Origin: Phycisphaerae bacterium
GTDB lineage: Bacteria; Planctomycetota; Phycisphaerae; Phycisphaerales; Phycisphaeraceae
Length of the DNA stretch: 64,000 nucleotides
Assembly (NCBI GenBank): GCA_030425705.1
Contig: JAUHZU010000001.1
Location: 62,001 to 126,000 of the forward strand
Direction: 5' to 3'
The notes below the pieces were generated by a model, which saw nothing but the letters and a program-made list of their open reading frames with translations, was not told the DNA's origin and did no database searches. A program made the position numbers and the translations under genes. Shown piece by piece: positions 16,497 through 24,695 of the stretch. Within the stretch, counting starts at the first letter, position 1; each line of letters begins with the position of its first letter.

Positions 16497-18002
16497 ATGC
16501 ATTATCAATGGGCGGTCGGATTGGATGCGGCGGTACTGAGCCGTCGGGGGTTCCTGAGGGCTGCGGCGTGGTCAGCGGGGGCGGCAGCCCTGCCGTGGGC
16601 CGGCTGTGTGGGGCGGCCCGTGGTGACGCAGTCGGCGCGTCGACCGGACGTACTGGTGCTGCTCGCCGACGACCAGACGTTCAGCACGCTGCACGCGATC
16701 AACAACCCGGCCGTGCACACGCCGAACCTCGATGCGCTCGCCGCCCGCGGCACGACGATGACGCACTGCTTCAACCAGGGCGGCTGGCACGGCGCGATCT
16801 GCATGTCCAGCCGCGCGATGATGGCCACCGGCCGGGGGCTGTACCGTATCACCGACCCGCACGACCCCCGCGCCGCGGGACACCTCGACACCCCGCGTAC
16901 CCTCTGGCCCGAGCACTTCCGCAACGCCGGGTACAAGACCTTCGGCACCGGCAAATGGCACAACGGCGACGCGTCCTTCAAGCGATGCTTCTCCCACGGC
17001 GACGCCGTGTTCCTCGGCGGCATGCACCCCTACTCCGACGAGAACGGTGTCAACGGCGGGCCCACCACGCTCGGCCACGAGCACCCCCGGCTGCGCCACT
17101 ACGACGGCGGTGCACAGACCTTCGAGACATACGAAGGCGGGGCCTGGTCGACCGACTGCTTCGTTGACGCAGCGCAGGCGTTCATCACCGAGAACGCCCC
17201 GGGCGACGCGCCGCTGTTTACCTACGTGGCGTTCACCGCGCCGCACGACCCGCACCACGCGCCGCCGCAGTACCGCGCGATGTACCCCGACGCCGAGGTC
17301 GAGCTGCCGCCGAACTTCCTCCGCGAACACCCGTTCGACACCGGCGACATGCGCGTCCGCGACGAAGTCATGCTCCCTACCCCGCGCGACCCGGAGGCGA
17401 TCCGTTCGCGCATCGGCGACTACTACGCGATGGTCACGCACATCGACGCACGCATCGGCGGCCTGATGCAGACGCTCGACGCGCTCGGCCGGCTTGACAA
17501 CACCGTGGTCGTCTTCACCGCCGACCACGGGCTCGCGGTCGGCCAGCACGGGCTGCTGGGCAAGCAGAGCATGTACGACCACTCGGTCCGCGTGCCGATG
17601 GTCTGGGCCGGCCCCGGCGTGCGGGGCGGCATGCGCAGCGACGAGCTGGTCTACCTGCACCAGCTCTACGCCACGACCTGCGACCTTACACGCCTCGCGC
17701 CGCCCGACGGGCTGGACGTCCCCTCGCTCGCGCCGGTGATGCGCGGCGACGCGGCGGGCTACCCGTCGGTCTTCGTCGGCTACCGCGACCGGCAGCGCAT
17801 GGTCCGCACCAAGCGGCACAAGCTGATCCGCTACCCGCACAACGGCGAGGTGCAGCTCTTCGACATGCGCGCCGACCCTTGGGAGATGCACGACCTGGCC
17901 GAGGACCCCGACCGTCACGCGCTGGTGCTTGAACTCGACGGCATGCTTCGCGACTGGCAACGCGAACTCGGCGACCCGCTCGGGCTGGAGCCGTTGGAGT
18001 AG
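16497..18002 (+). CDS. Tat-exported type I sulfatase
   Basis: 501 residues. The N terminus carries a Tat-type signal (SRRGFLRAAAWSAGAAALPWAG), so it is exported folded, possibly as a lipoprotein (AGC). The alkaline-phosphatase superfamily metal site is LLADDQTF with the formylglycine motif CMSSRAMMATGR; the third position is Ser rather than the usual Pro or Ala. Further metal ligands lie in FTADHGLAVGQHGLLGKQSMYDHS. The C-terminal RMVRTKRHKLIRYP and LFDMRADPWEMHDLA are typical of choline/iduronate-type sulfatases. Likely role: removing sulfate esters from algal or other polysaccharides. Maturation needs an anaerobic or aerobic formylglycine-generating enzyme, not seen here. Confidence 0.93.
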   Translation: MHYQWAVGLDAAVLSRRGFLRAAAWSAGAAALPWAGCVGRPVVTQSARRPDVLVLLADDQTFSTLHAINNPAVHTPNLDALAARGTTMTHCFNQGGWHGAICMSSRAMMATGRGLYRITDPHDPRAAGHLDTPRTLWPEHFRNAGYKTFGTGKWHNGDASFKRCFSHGDAVFLGGMHPYSDENGVNGGPTTLGHEHPRLRHYDGGAQTFETYEGGAWSTDCFVDAAQAFITENAPGDAPLFTYVAFTAPHDPHHAPPQYRAMYPDAEVELPPNFLREHPFDTGDMRVRDEVMLPTPRDPEAIRSRIGDYYAMVTHIDARIGGLMQTLDALGRLDNTVVVFTADHGLAVGQHGLLGKQSMYDHSVRVPMVWAGPGVRGGMRSDELVYLHQLYATTCDLTRLAPPDGLDVPSLAPVMRGDAAGYPSVFVGYRDRQRMVRTKRHKLIRYPHNGEVQLFDMRADPWEMHDLAEDPDRHALVLELDGMLRDWQRELGDPLGLEPLE

Positions 18003-18014
18003 TGAACTCGCCAG

Positions 18015-18047
18015 AAAAGAAGCCCACGCTCGTCGAGCGCGGGCTTC
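18015..18047 (-). terminator. cysK terminator, hairpin shared with the sulfatase gene
   Basis: A stem of GAAGCCC-CGCTC with GAGCG-GGGCTTC and a GTC loop. On the minus strand it is followed by TTTTCT, so it terminates cysK; on the plus strand only weakly T-rich sequence follows. Confidence 0.75.
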
Positions 18048-18085
18048 GTAATTGTGAACTCGCTGGTGTTGGTCATGGGGCCAGT

Positions 18086-19042
18086 CTACCCCTGCAGGTC
18101 GGCGAACATCGGGGTGGACAGGTAGCGTTCGCCGAACGAGCAGCCGATGGTGACGATGTTCTTGCCGGCGTTCTCGGGCTTGGCCGCGATGTTGCAGGCG
18201 GCGCAGATGTTCGCGCCGGTGGAGATGCCGCCGAACAGCGCCTCCTCGCGGGTGACGCGGCGGGACCAGTTGAAGGCCTCGTCGTTGGTGACGGTCTCGA
18301 CGCCGTCGAGCAGGTCGGTGTTGAGGTTCTTGGGGATGAAACCGGCACCGATGCCCTGGATCTTGTGCGGGCCCGGGCTGCCGCCGGAGATGACCGGCGA
18401 GTCGACGGGCTCGACCGCGTAGACCTTGATGTCGGGGTTCTTCTCCTTGAGGAACTTGCCGGCCCCGCTGATCGTGCCGCCCGTGCCGACGCCGGCGACG
18501 AGGATGTCGACCTTGCCGCCCAGGTCGTTCCAGATCTCCGGGCCGGTCGTGTGGTAGTGGACCTGCGGGTTCGCGGGGTTCTCGAACTGCTGGGGCATCC
18601 AGGTGTTGCTGCCCGAGGCAACGATCTCGGCGGCCTTGGTCAGCGCGCCCTTCATGCCCTCGGCGGCGGGGGTGAGTACCAGGTCCGCGCCCAGGGCACG
18701 CAGCAGCGCACGGCGCTCGATCGACATCGACTCGGGCATCGTCAGCGTGAGTTTGTACCCCCGCGCCGCGCAGATGAACGCGAGCGCGATGCCCGTGTTG
18801 CCCGAGGTCGGTTCGACGATGTGCGTGTCTTTATTGATCAGCCCGTCGCGCTCGGCGGCCTCGATCATGGCCTTGCCGATGCGGTCCTTGACGCTGGCCA
18901 TCGGGTTGAAGAACTCGCACTTGACGTAGACGTTCGCGCCCTCGGGCGCGACGCGGTTGAGCCGGACCAGCGGGGTGTTGAACACGGTCTCGGCCATGTT
19001 CGCGTAGGCCTTGTGGTGCAGGAGGTTGGCGGTCGCGGTCAT
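18086..19042 (-). CDS. cysK: Cysteine synthase A (O-acetylserine sulfhydrylase)
   Basis: 318 residues of the PLP fold type II family. The PLP lysine is in [14 protein letters not shown], the substrate loop is [12 protein letters not shown], the phosphate-binding loop is [14 protein letters not shown], and the C terminus has the family motif around [12 protein letters not shown]. It condenses O-acetylserine with sulfide to give cysteine. The start at 19042 ([20 protein letters not shown]) has GGAG upstream; the in-frame extension to 19183 is not supported. It diverges from tpx across a 162-bp region, so a sulfur-assimilation gene and a thiol peroxidase share one regulatory region. Confidence 0.95.
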   Translation of the reverse strand: MTATANLLHHKAYANMAETVFNTPLVRLNRVAPEGANVYVKCEFFNPMASVKDRIGKAMIEAAERDGLINKDTHIVEPTSGNTGIALAFICAARGYKLTLTMPESMSIERRALLRALGADLVLTPAAEGMKGALTKAAEIVASGSNTWMPQQFENPANPQVHYHTTGPEIWNDLGGKVDILVAGVGTGGTISGAGKFLKEKNPDIKVYAVEPVDSPVISGGSPGPHKIQGIGAGFIPKNLNTDLLDGVETVTNDEAFNWSRRVTREEALFGGISTGANICAACNIAAKPENAGKNIVTIGCSFGERYLSTPMFADLQG

Positions 19043-19128
19043 GAGTCGGCTCCGGCGGGTGGGGTGTGCGTCTCGTATCGGTCCAACCCCCGATGGTACG
19101 CCGACCCGGCGGCGGTGCCAAGCCCGTG

Positions 19129-19156
19129 TTGCCCCGCGCCACGACGGGCCTACAAT
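19129..19156 (+). promoter_or_regulatory. tpx promoter
   Basis: TTGCCC, 16 bases, TACAAT; predicted leader about 42 bases ending with AAGGA before the ATG. Confidence 0.5.
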
Positions 19157-19204
19157 GCGGCGCAGCACGAACGGCCGAAACACCTACAAAACAAGGAACT
19201 TCCG

Positions 19205-19723
19205 ATGGCACAACGCTCCATGACCGTCACCCTCAAGGGCACGCCCTTCCCCCTCGCCGGCGACGCGGTCGGCGTGGGCGACCCCGCGCCGGGCTTCACC
19301 GGCACGGGCCTGGACCTGGGCGATGTCTCCCTCAGCGACTACGCGGGCCAGACCGTGATCCTCTCCACCGTCCCCTCGCTGGACACCGGCATCTGCGACC
19401 TGCAGACCAAACGCTTCAACCAGGAGGCCGCGGGCGGCGGGCTCGTGGTGCTCACCGTGTCCTGTGACCTGCCCTTCGCGATGAAGCGGTGGTGCGGCGC
19501 GACCGACTCCGAGGCCGTCGTCTGCGTCTCGGACTTCAAGTCACGCTCGTTCGGCAAGGCCTACGGCCTGGAGATTGCCGACGGCCCGCTCAAGTCCCTG
19601 ATCGCACGCAGCGTGATGGTCATCGACCCGTCGGGCAAGATCGTGTACCAGGAGATCGTCCCCGAGATCGCCCAGGAGCCGGACTACGACGCGGCACTCG
19701 AGGCGGCCAAGGCGCTGGCCTGA
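19205..19723 (+). CDS. tpx: Thiol peroxidase (Tpx, atypical 2-Cys peroxiredoxin)
   Basis: 172 residues, normal for Tpx. The peroxidatic cysteine is Cys64 in SLDTGICDLQTKRFN (the S-x-D-T-x-x-C pattern) and the resolving cysteine is Cys97 in MKRWCGA. A third cysteine, Cys87, is extra compared with E. coli Tpx at that position. It reduces hydroperoxides using thioredoxin. The start is fixed by the family N terminus and AAGGA ribosome-binding bases. It diverges from cysK and ends in a bidirectional terminator shared with the converging DUF4159 gene. Confidence 0.95.
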   Translation: MAQRSMTVTLKGTPFPLAGDAVGVGDPAPGFTGTGLDLGDVSLSDYAGQTVILSTVPSLDTGICDLQTKRFNQEAAGGGLVVLTVSCDLPFAMKRWCGATDSEAVVCVSDFKSRSFGKAYGLEIADGPLKSLIARSVMVIDPSGKIVYQEIVPEIAQEPDYDAALEAAKALA

Positions 19724-19788
19724 GCGCCCCGGGTGTCTGCGCGGACGGGCCCTACTGTCGGCGTTGACGCGTTCTCGTGAGGAAACCA

Positions 19789-19817
19789 AAAACCGAGCGG
19801 CATCGCCTCTCGGTTTT
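19789..19817. terminator. Bidirectional terminator between tpx and the DUF4159 gene
   Basis: Stem AAAACCGAG with CTCGGTTTT, loop of 11 bases; T-rich on both strands (TTTTCTAG on plus, TTTTTGGTTT on minus). Confidence 0.8.
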
Positions 19818-19850
19818 CTAGTTGAAACTCGATGAAGAGAGTCGTGTCAG

Positions 19851-22157
19851 CTACTCATCGGCCGGGACCGTCTCGGGTGCGGAGGGGTCGGTCTCGAGCG
19901 CGTCCTGGGTTTCCTGGAACGTCGGGGCGTCCGATCCGGGGTGGGCGACCTCGGCCTCAAGCAGGATGTTGGCCATGATCTTGTGGGCGCTCTCGGCGGA
20001 GTAGCCGTTGATGCCGTACTGCCGGACGCCGAGCATGCCCAGGGACAGGTCTTCGTTGCTGATAAGGATCGGGAAGCGGTCGTCGCCGCGGTAGCCGCGG
20101 AGGAGCATCTCGGTGCCGGGGTCGGCGAACTCGATGGTCAGGGGGCGGTAGATGACCCGGCGGTTGCGGGCGGCTCCATCAGGCAGGTCCCGGCCGGTGA
20201 CGATCGGGGTGCTGGTGCTCTTGATGAGCTGATCCTGGCCGGCGACGAGCCCGGCGAGCTGGCGTGACACCGCGGCGGCGAAGTCGCCGCGCCCGCCGAT
20301 GGTCTCGACCAGCACCGTGCCGCCCGTGGCGAGGTAGGCCTCGATCGCGTCGCGCTCGGCGATGGACAGCTCGACCGCGTCGACGCCCATGAGGTGCACC
20401 AGGGTCGGGTTGGCGGAGACGATGTCGGTCAGCGGGAGCTGCTCGACCAGCAGGTTGTAGCCGGTATGGTTGAAGAGGATGTTGCCCATCGCGCTGTACG
20501 GGTCGGTCTCGGGCAGCGGGCGGTCACCAAGTGTGGGGACGACGACCTTGATCGTGCCGGCTTCGCCACGCGACCGACGGGCGACCAGCGGGGAGGAGAG
20601 CCGGGGCAGCAGCTTGCCACGGTCGGTGGCGACGGCGTAGATGTTGGTGATGTACTGCCAGTGCTCGTCGCGGTCGGCGTCGGGGTTGCGGTCGGCCTGG
20701 AAACGCATGCCCCAGTCGTCCTGCGGGAGGATGATGAGGTCGCGCGCGCCGTTGCTGAGCACCTTGATCGGCGGGCCGCGGCGGGCACGCTGGTCGCCGA
20801 CCACCAGCCCGGCGATCGGGTGGTCCACCGGCACATCTTCAAACGAAAGGTGCGGGTACATCTGCTGGCCCAGGCGGATGACGCGGTCACGCACCGAGCG
20901 GTTCTCGGGGTTGACCATGAGCGTACCGCCCATGTCCAGATACTTCTTGATGTTGGCGACCTGTTCGTCGGTGAAGTTGACGTCATCGGGCGTGGAGAGC
21001 CACAGCAGCGGGGCGCTCAGCCACGACTCTGGGTCGCTATCGACGCTGACAATCTGCCAGTTGACTTCGGTCTCGATAAAGTTGCTGATATAGCGGTTGA
21101 GGAAGTAGATATCGTTGGGGCGGTTGTTCCAGGTGGCGCCGGGGACCTCGAGCTTGTTGATCCAGATCGGGACCCGGCCGCGGGAGAGGAACATCAGGTC
21201 GAACGCGGCGAGGTGGATGCTGTCGCCATAGCGGGCGTTGCGGGAGACGATCTCGTGGGCGATGGTCTCGAACCAGTCGTCACCGCCGAAGGTCCGTCGG
21301 CCCGACGCGAGCGCGACACGCTCGTAGCCGTAGTAGGTGTAGCTGCCGCCGCCGTGTGTCTCCATCTCCTGGACCGACCAGTTACGGTCGAGGAAGTCCA
21401 GGCCCTTCTGGATCGCTTCCTGGATCTGAGCGTTAGGGGTCTCTCGGTCGCGGAAGAGTTCCTGTTGCGCGATGTACAGCACCGTCAAACCAGCGCAGGT
21501 CATCGACTGCGTCGTGTTGGGCGCGCTGCTGTAGGCCCAGCCGCCGTCGCTCTTCTGCATGTTGATGAAGTTGGTGACGGCCGCTTCCCAGAACGGCGCA
21601 GGGATCCGTCCGCCGCGCTTCGCGACCTGCCACAGCGCGAGGATACCGTACTGCGTAGTGGAATTGTCGATGCGGGTGTCGGTCTCGCTGAACTGGTCTT
21701 CGCCGTAGACCCAGTAGTTGAACCGGGCCCCGTCGTAGGCGGAGTTGAGCATGGTGCCGCCGTCGCGGTCCAGAAGTGGCTTGAACCGGTCGGGGAGGTA
21801 GGACCACAGGTGGGCGCGCATCGCGAGGGGGTAGACCCCTCCGATGTGGACCTCAGCGAGTAGTTCAAGGGCTTTGGCGATCTCGGGGCGCTGGGGCGAT
21901 TCGCCGGAGACGATCAGCGCGAGCGCGCCCATGGCGGTCGGCCCCCAGCGGTGGTGGGTCTGGCCGTCGTTCGGGCCGTTCTGGTAAGCGCCGAACCACG
22001 CCCCGCTCTCGTCCTGGGCGTTGAAGAGGTATTCCTTGATGTCATCGATCGCCTGCGTGACCTGCTCATCGGTCAGACGCTGGGCCTGGACCGGGGTCGC
22101 GGGCGTGGCAAGAACAACCGCCGCGACGACGGCTACTGCAAACGATAAGTACTTCAT
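19851..22157 (-). CDS. Secreted prenyltransferase-repeat/DUF4159 protein
   Basis: 768 residues with a signal peptide (residues 1-25, ending TPVQAQ). Residues about 30-300 are alpha/alpha-barrel repeats of the squalene-cyclase/prenyltransferase type (FNAQDESGAWFG, NMQKSDGGWAYSSAPNTTQSM). Residues about 310-540 match the DUF4159 domain that recurs in planctomycetes and bacteroidetes (SAPLLWLSTPDDVNFTDEQV, KYLDMGGTLMVN). A further domain follows (LMGVDAVELSIAERDAIEAYLATGGTVLVE), again ThuA/gasdermin-unrelated but GATase-like in shape. No enzyme activity is assigned; the catalytic DCTAE of terpene cyclases is absent. It lies downstream of the kinase on the same strand with a 116-bp gap. Confidence 0.8.
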   Translation of the reverse strand: MKYLSFAVAVVAAVVLATPATPVQAQRLTDEQVTQAIDDIKEYLFNAQDESGAWFGAYQNGPNDGQTHHRWGPTAMGALALIVSGESPQRPEIAKALELLAEVHIGGVYPLAMRAHLWSYLPDRFKPLLDRDGGTMLNSAYDGARFNYWVYGEDQFSETDTRIDNSTTQYGILALWQVAKRGGRIPAPFWEAAVTNFINMQKSDGGWAYSSAPNTTQSMTCAGLTVLYIAQQELFRDRETPNAQIQEAIQKGLDFLDRNWSVQEMETHGGGSYTYYGYERVALASGRRTFGGDDWFETIAHEIVSRNARYGDSIHLAAFDLMFLSRGRVPIWINKLEVPGATWNNRPNDIYFLNRYISNFIETEVNWQIVSVDSDPESWLSAPLLWLSTPDDVNFTDEQVANIKKYLDMGGTLMVNPENRSVRDRVIRLGQQMYPHLSFEDVPVDHPIAGLVVGDQRARRGPPIKVLSNGARDLIILPQDDWGMRFQADRNPDADRDEHWQYITNIYAVATDRGKLLPRLSSPLVARRSRGEAGTIKVVVPTLGDRPLPETDPYSAMGNILFNHTGYNLLVEQLPLTDIVSANPTLVHLMGVDAVELSIAERDAIEAYLATGGTVLVETIGGRGDFAAAVSRQLAGLVAGQDQLIKSTSTPIVTGRDLPDGAARNRRVIYRPLTIEFADPGTEMLLRGYRGDDRFPILISNEDLSLGMLGVRQYGINGYSAESAHKIMANILLEAEVAHPGSDAPTFQETQDALETDPSAPETVPADE

Positions 22158-22273
22158 TCAAACAGTATACCGCACACAATCTTGTCTGGACAAGACCCCT
22201 GGAGCGGAGAAAGCGAGAGAAATGCCTGAGAAGACCGTTCTAGAAGATGCCCGCCCAAGCTGCCTAGGTCGGC

Positions 22274-23152
22274 TCAGCTCGCGTTGCGGTGTTCGCCGAC
22301 AGAGACGCCCTCTTCGGCCGCGGCGGCGGCACGCTGGGCCTGGGCCGCAGCGATCCCCAGGCGGTCAAGGACGGCCTGCATGCTGTCGGGCCGCTGCTTG
22401 GGCTCGGTCGCGACGCATTCCAGCACGAGGTTGGACAGGGCGGGGGGCACCTGGTCATTGACCTCGATAGGGGGCACCAGGGCGGAGGCGTCACCGTTTC
22501 GCATGGAGATCGTGTTGTCGTTCTTGGGGATCAGCGTGGGCACGTACTTGCCGGTGAGCTTCCAGTACATCGTCGCGCCGAGGTTGAACACATCCGTCCG
22601 GTAGGTGATGGCCCGGCGGAGGACCTGCTCGGGGGCGATGTAGTCCGGCGTCCCCTGGATCCGGCGCTTGATCGTGCCGTACTTGCAGCTCTGACCGAAG
22701 TCGATGATCTTCACGTTGCCTTCGTTGGTGATCATGATGTTGGTGGGCTTGATGTCCGCGTGGACATAGCCCGCCTCGTGCATGACCTGGATACCAGTCG
22801 CCGCGGCGTGGAAGAGCTTGCAGAACGACAGGATCGATGGCAGCTTGATGTGCTCGATCGTCTTGCCCTCGACCATCTCCAGCAGGACCAGCACCTCGTT
22901 GGTGCGGATCAGGGCCCGCTGCTTGATGAGCCGGTGGACCTTGCGCAAGAGGGGGCTGTCGACCTGTTGGGCGATCTCGTATTCGGTGATGGCCTGGTCG
23001 AGGTAGCGCTGCTCGCTGGGCGAATTTTTGACGACGCGCTTGAGGCAGTAGACCTGGCCGTGCTTATCGCGGACCGCATAGAGCGTGCTCGCGGCCCCCT
23101 GTCCGAGGGTCGCTACCACGTCATAGCCGGCGATCTGGTGAAACTCAGCCAT
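22274..23152 (-). CDS. Eukaryote-like Ser/Thr protein kinase
   Basis: 292 residues, nearly all kinase domain. The glycine loop is LGQGAASTLY, the ATP-binding lysine Lys38 is in YCLKRV, the catalytic loop is HADIKPTNIM (Asp133; the usual Arg before Asp is Ala, so this is a non-RD kinase), the metal site is DFGQ (Asp151), and GTPDYIAPEQ is the APE region. There is no transmembrane or sensor domain, so it is cytosolic and probably not controlled by activation-loop phosphorylation in the RD manner. The DUF4159 gene follows on the same strand; whether that is a functional link is unclear. Confidence 0.92.
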   Translation of the reverse strand: MAEFHQIAGYDVVATLGQGAASTLYAVRDKHGQVYCLKRVVKNSPSEQRYLDQAITEYEIAQQVDSPLLRKVHRLIKQRALIRTNEVLVLLEMVEGKTIEHIKLPSILSFCKLFHAAATGIQVMHEAGYVHADIKPTNIMITNEGNVKIIDFGQSCKYGTIKRRIQGTPDYIAPEQVLRRAITYRTDVFNLGATMYWKLTGKYVPTLIPKNDNTISMRNGDASALVPPIEVNDQVPPALSNLVLECVATEPKQRPDSMQAVLDRLGIAAAQAQRAAAAAEEGVSVGEHRNAS

Positions 23153-23463
23153 ACTAAAAGCGGGAGGAAATCCGACAAAGTCCTGTCACACAAGGGCTTG
23201 CGGCTCCCGGGTCACCTTCAGGTTGTCACCGTATGAATGGATAACGGATCATCTCACTATAGCTTGCACTTCTAACCCGTACAAGCGGTCGCGTTTAGCA
23301 TCGACCCGATCCCCCGTGGGCTTGACCCCACAAGCCGGGTCCGAAAAACAAGTTACGGCTTCCTGGCCCTGAAATGGCAGGACCGGGGTAGGGGGAAAAC
23401 ATTAGTGTTTCTTATGGGAACGCGTTTTCGCGGGAGGTTTCGGTGGCGGGGCGCGTCCGGCCA
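23153..23463. other. Gap upstream of the kinase gene
   Basis: About 310 bp with no gene that I can support. It holds a hairpin around 23319-23341 (CCCGTGGGCTTG / CAAGCCGGG) and AT-richer stretches near 23250-23275 that could supply the kinase promoter. Confidence 0.4.
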
Positions 23464-23489
23464 CAAAAAAACCCGCCCGTAGGGGCGGG
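23464..23489 (-). terminator. Intrinsic terminator of the amidase-fold gene
   Basis: Stem CCCGCCC with GGGCGGG and a four-base loop; on the minus strand a run of seven T follows. Confidence 0.85.
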
Positions 23490-23514
23490 CGGGGGTAGGT
23501 TGCGTGGGGGGCGA

Positions 23515-24243
23515 TCAGTCCACCAGCCGGCGGCGGAACTCCGCCTCGGGGAAGAAAAGGGCGGGGGCCTCGGACTGGCCGACCTGCACGATCACGTTCT
23601 CGCGGGGGATACCGAACTTCTGCTGCAGTTCCCGCGTCAGGCGGACGACCGACTCGATCTGATCGTGGCTGAACGGCCGGCTGTCCGCGTCGCCCATCAG
23701 GCAAACGCCGATGGCGATCCGGTTCCAGTGGTCGTCACCCTCGGTATCGATGTAGCCACCGGGGTACTGCTCCTGCCACCGCTGGCAGACCTCGACCCGG
23801 CCGTCGGCCCCGGAGGCCGCGTCATCGATCACAAAGTGGTAGCCCGCGCCCCGCTGGGCCAGGCCCCGGTCCGCGTAGTAGCGATTCCAGGCCTGTTCGA
23901 GGTCTTCGAGCGAGCCGGACTGGCCCCGGCTGTCATGGATGATGATGTACTGCCAGTCGTCCAGCCGCAGGGGCTTGTTGGTGTTGAACAGGGCGTCTTC
24001 GATCGAGGCCGGGTCGTTCTGCTCCATCGCCGACAACGCGAGCGACGGCCCGCGGTGCACCGGACCGGGGTCCAGCAGCATCAGGATCGAGCTGAAGGCC
24101 GTCATCCCGACGACCAGAGCAAAAAGAACCCGAACTGTTCGTTGATCTGGCAAACGCCGCCGCTCCCCGCGACCTGACGATCCGACAGCGCCGCGGACGG
24201 GTTTCCGCTTTTTGCTGCCTTGGTTTGTCGCTAAGGGTTTCAT
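23515..24243 (-). CDS. Membrane-anchored amidase_2/PGRP-fold protein, zinc site degenerate
   Basis: 242 residues: a basic cytoplasmic N terminus, one transmembrane helix (about 38-57), then an N-acetylmuramoyl-L-alanine amidase_2 domain (about 95-242) outside the membrane. The family strand motif is present as YIIIHDSRGQSGS (His103, the first zinc ligand) and GYHFVI (His136). The C-terminal zinc motif, normally GHRD...CPG, reads VGQSEAPALFFP, so the second histidine and the cysteine ligand are gone. It may bind peptidoglycan without cutting it. The start has purine-rich bases upstream; a terminator follows. Confidence 0.75.
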   Translation of the reverse strand: MKPLATNQGSKKRKPVRGAVGSSGRGERRRLPDQRTVRVLFALVVGMTAFSSILMLLDPGPVHRGPSLALSAMEQNDPASIEDALFNTNKPLRLDDWQYIIIHDSRGQSGSLEDLEQAWNRYYADRGLAQRGAGYHFVIDDAASGADGRVEVCQRWQEQYPGGYIDTEGDDHWNRIAIGVCLMGDADSRPFSHDQIESVVRLTRELQQKFGIPRENVIVQVGQSEAPALFFPEAEFRRRLVD

Positions 24244-24320
24244 CGGACGGCATCCTGCCTGACGATCAATTCTTAGGGCCGCACGGGCGATAATCCGGGC
24301 TGGGCCAACATTCGCGGGGC

Positions 24321-24536
24321 CTAGCGGCGCTGGTTGGGGACCAGCCGGGCACGCAGCGCCGGCCGACGGTTCCCGTAGGTATCCAGCTCGTAGACCGGCG
24401 GGGCATCGCCCCGGAGGAGCTGATAACGCTCATAAGGCGTCCGGGGCAGCTCCTTGGAAAACGGGCTCTTCTGGCAGCCCGTGCCCAGCATCAGGCAGCC
24501 CGCCACCAACCAGATCCCTGCCGCCCTTGCCTTCAT
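24321..24536 (-). CDS. Small lipoprotein
   Basis: 71 residues. A lipoprotein signal with lipobox LGTGC (Cys21) is followed by a short basic and proline-rich mature part (ELPRTPYERYQLLRGDAPPVYELD, then RNQ-type arginine-rich end). GGAG lies about ten bases upstream of the ATG. It sits 77 bp upstream of the amidase-fold gene on the same strand and may be co-transcribed, so both are envelope proteins. Function unknown. Confidence 0.65.
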   Translation of the reverse strand: MKARAAGIWLVAGCLMLGTGCQKSPFSKELPRTPYERYQLLRGDAPPVYELDTYGNRRPALRARLVPNQRR

Positions 24537-24682
24537 GCGCTCTCGCTCCGGGCAGACACATCCGGTTCTGCCTTCACCCGAAGTCTAGCCCGCGCACCTT
24601 GCCCAAACAACCGGCTGTTGATAAGTCGTCAGAACCTGTCACCTTCGTTGTCCCTCCGTCACGCCCTGCGGAACCGACGCAC

Positions 24683-24688
24683 TACACT
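24683..24688 (+). promoter_or_regulatory. -10 hexamer TACACT, leaderless spacing
   Basis: Seven bases separate TACACT from the ATG at 24696. No Shine-Dalgarno sequence. Confidence 0.55.
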
Positions 24689-24695
24689 CTGCGAC

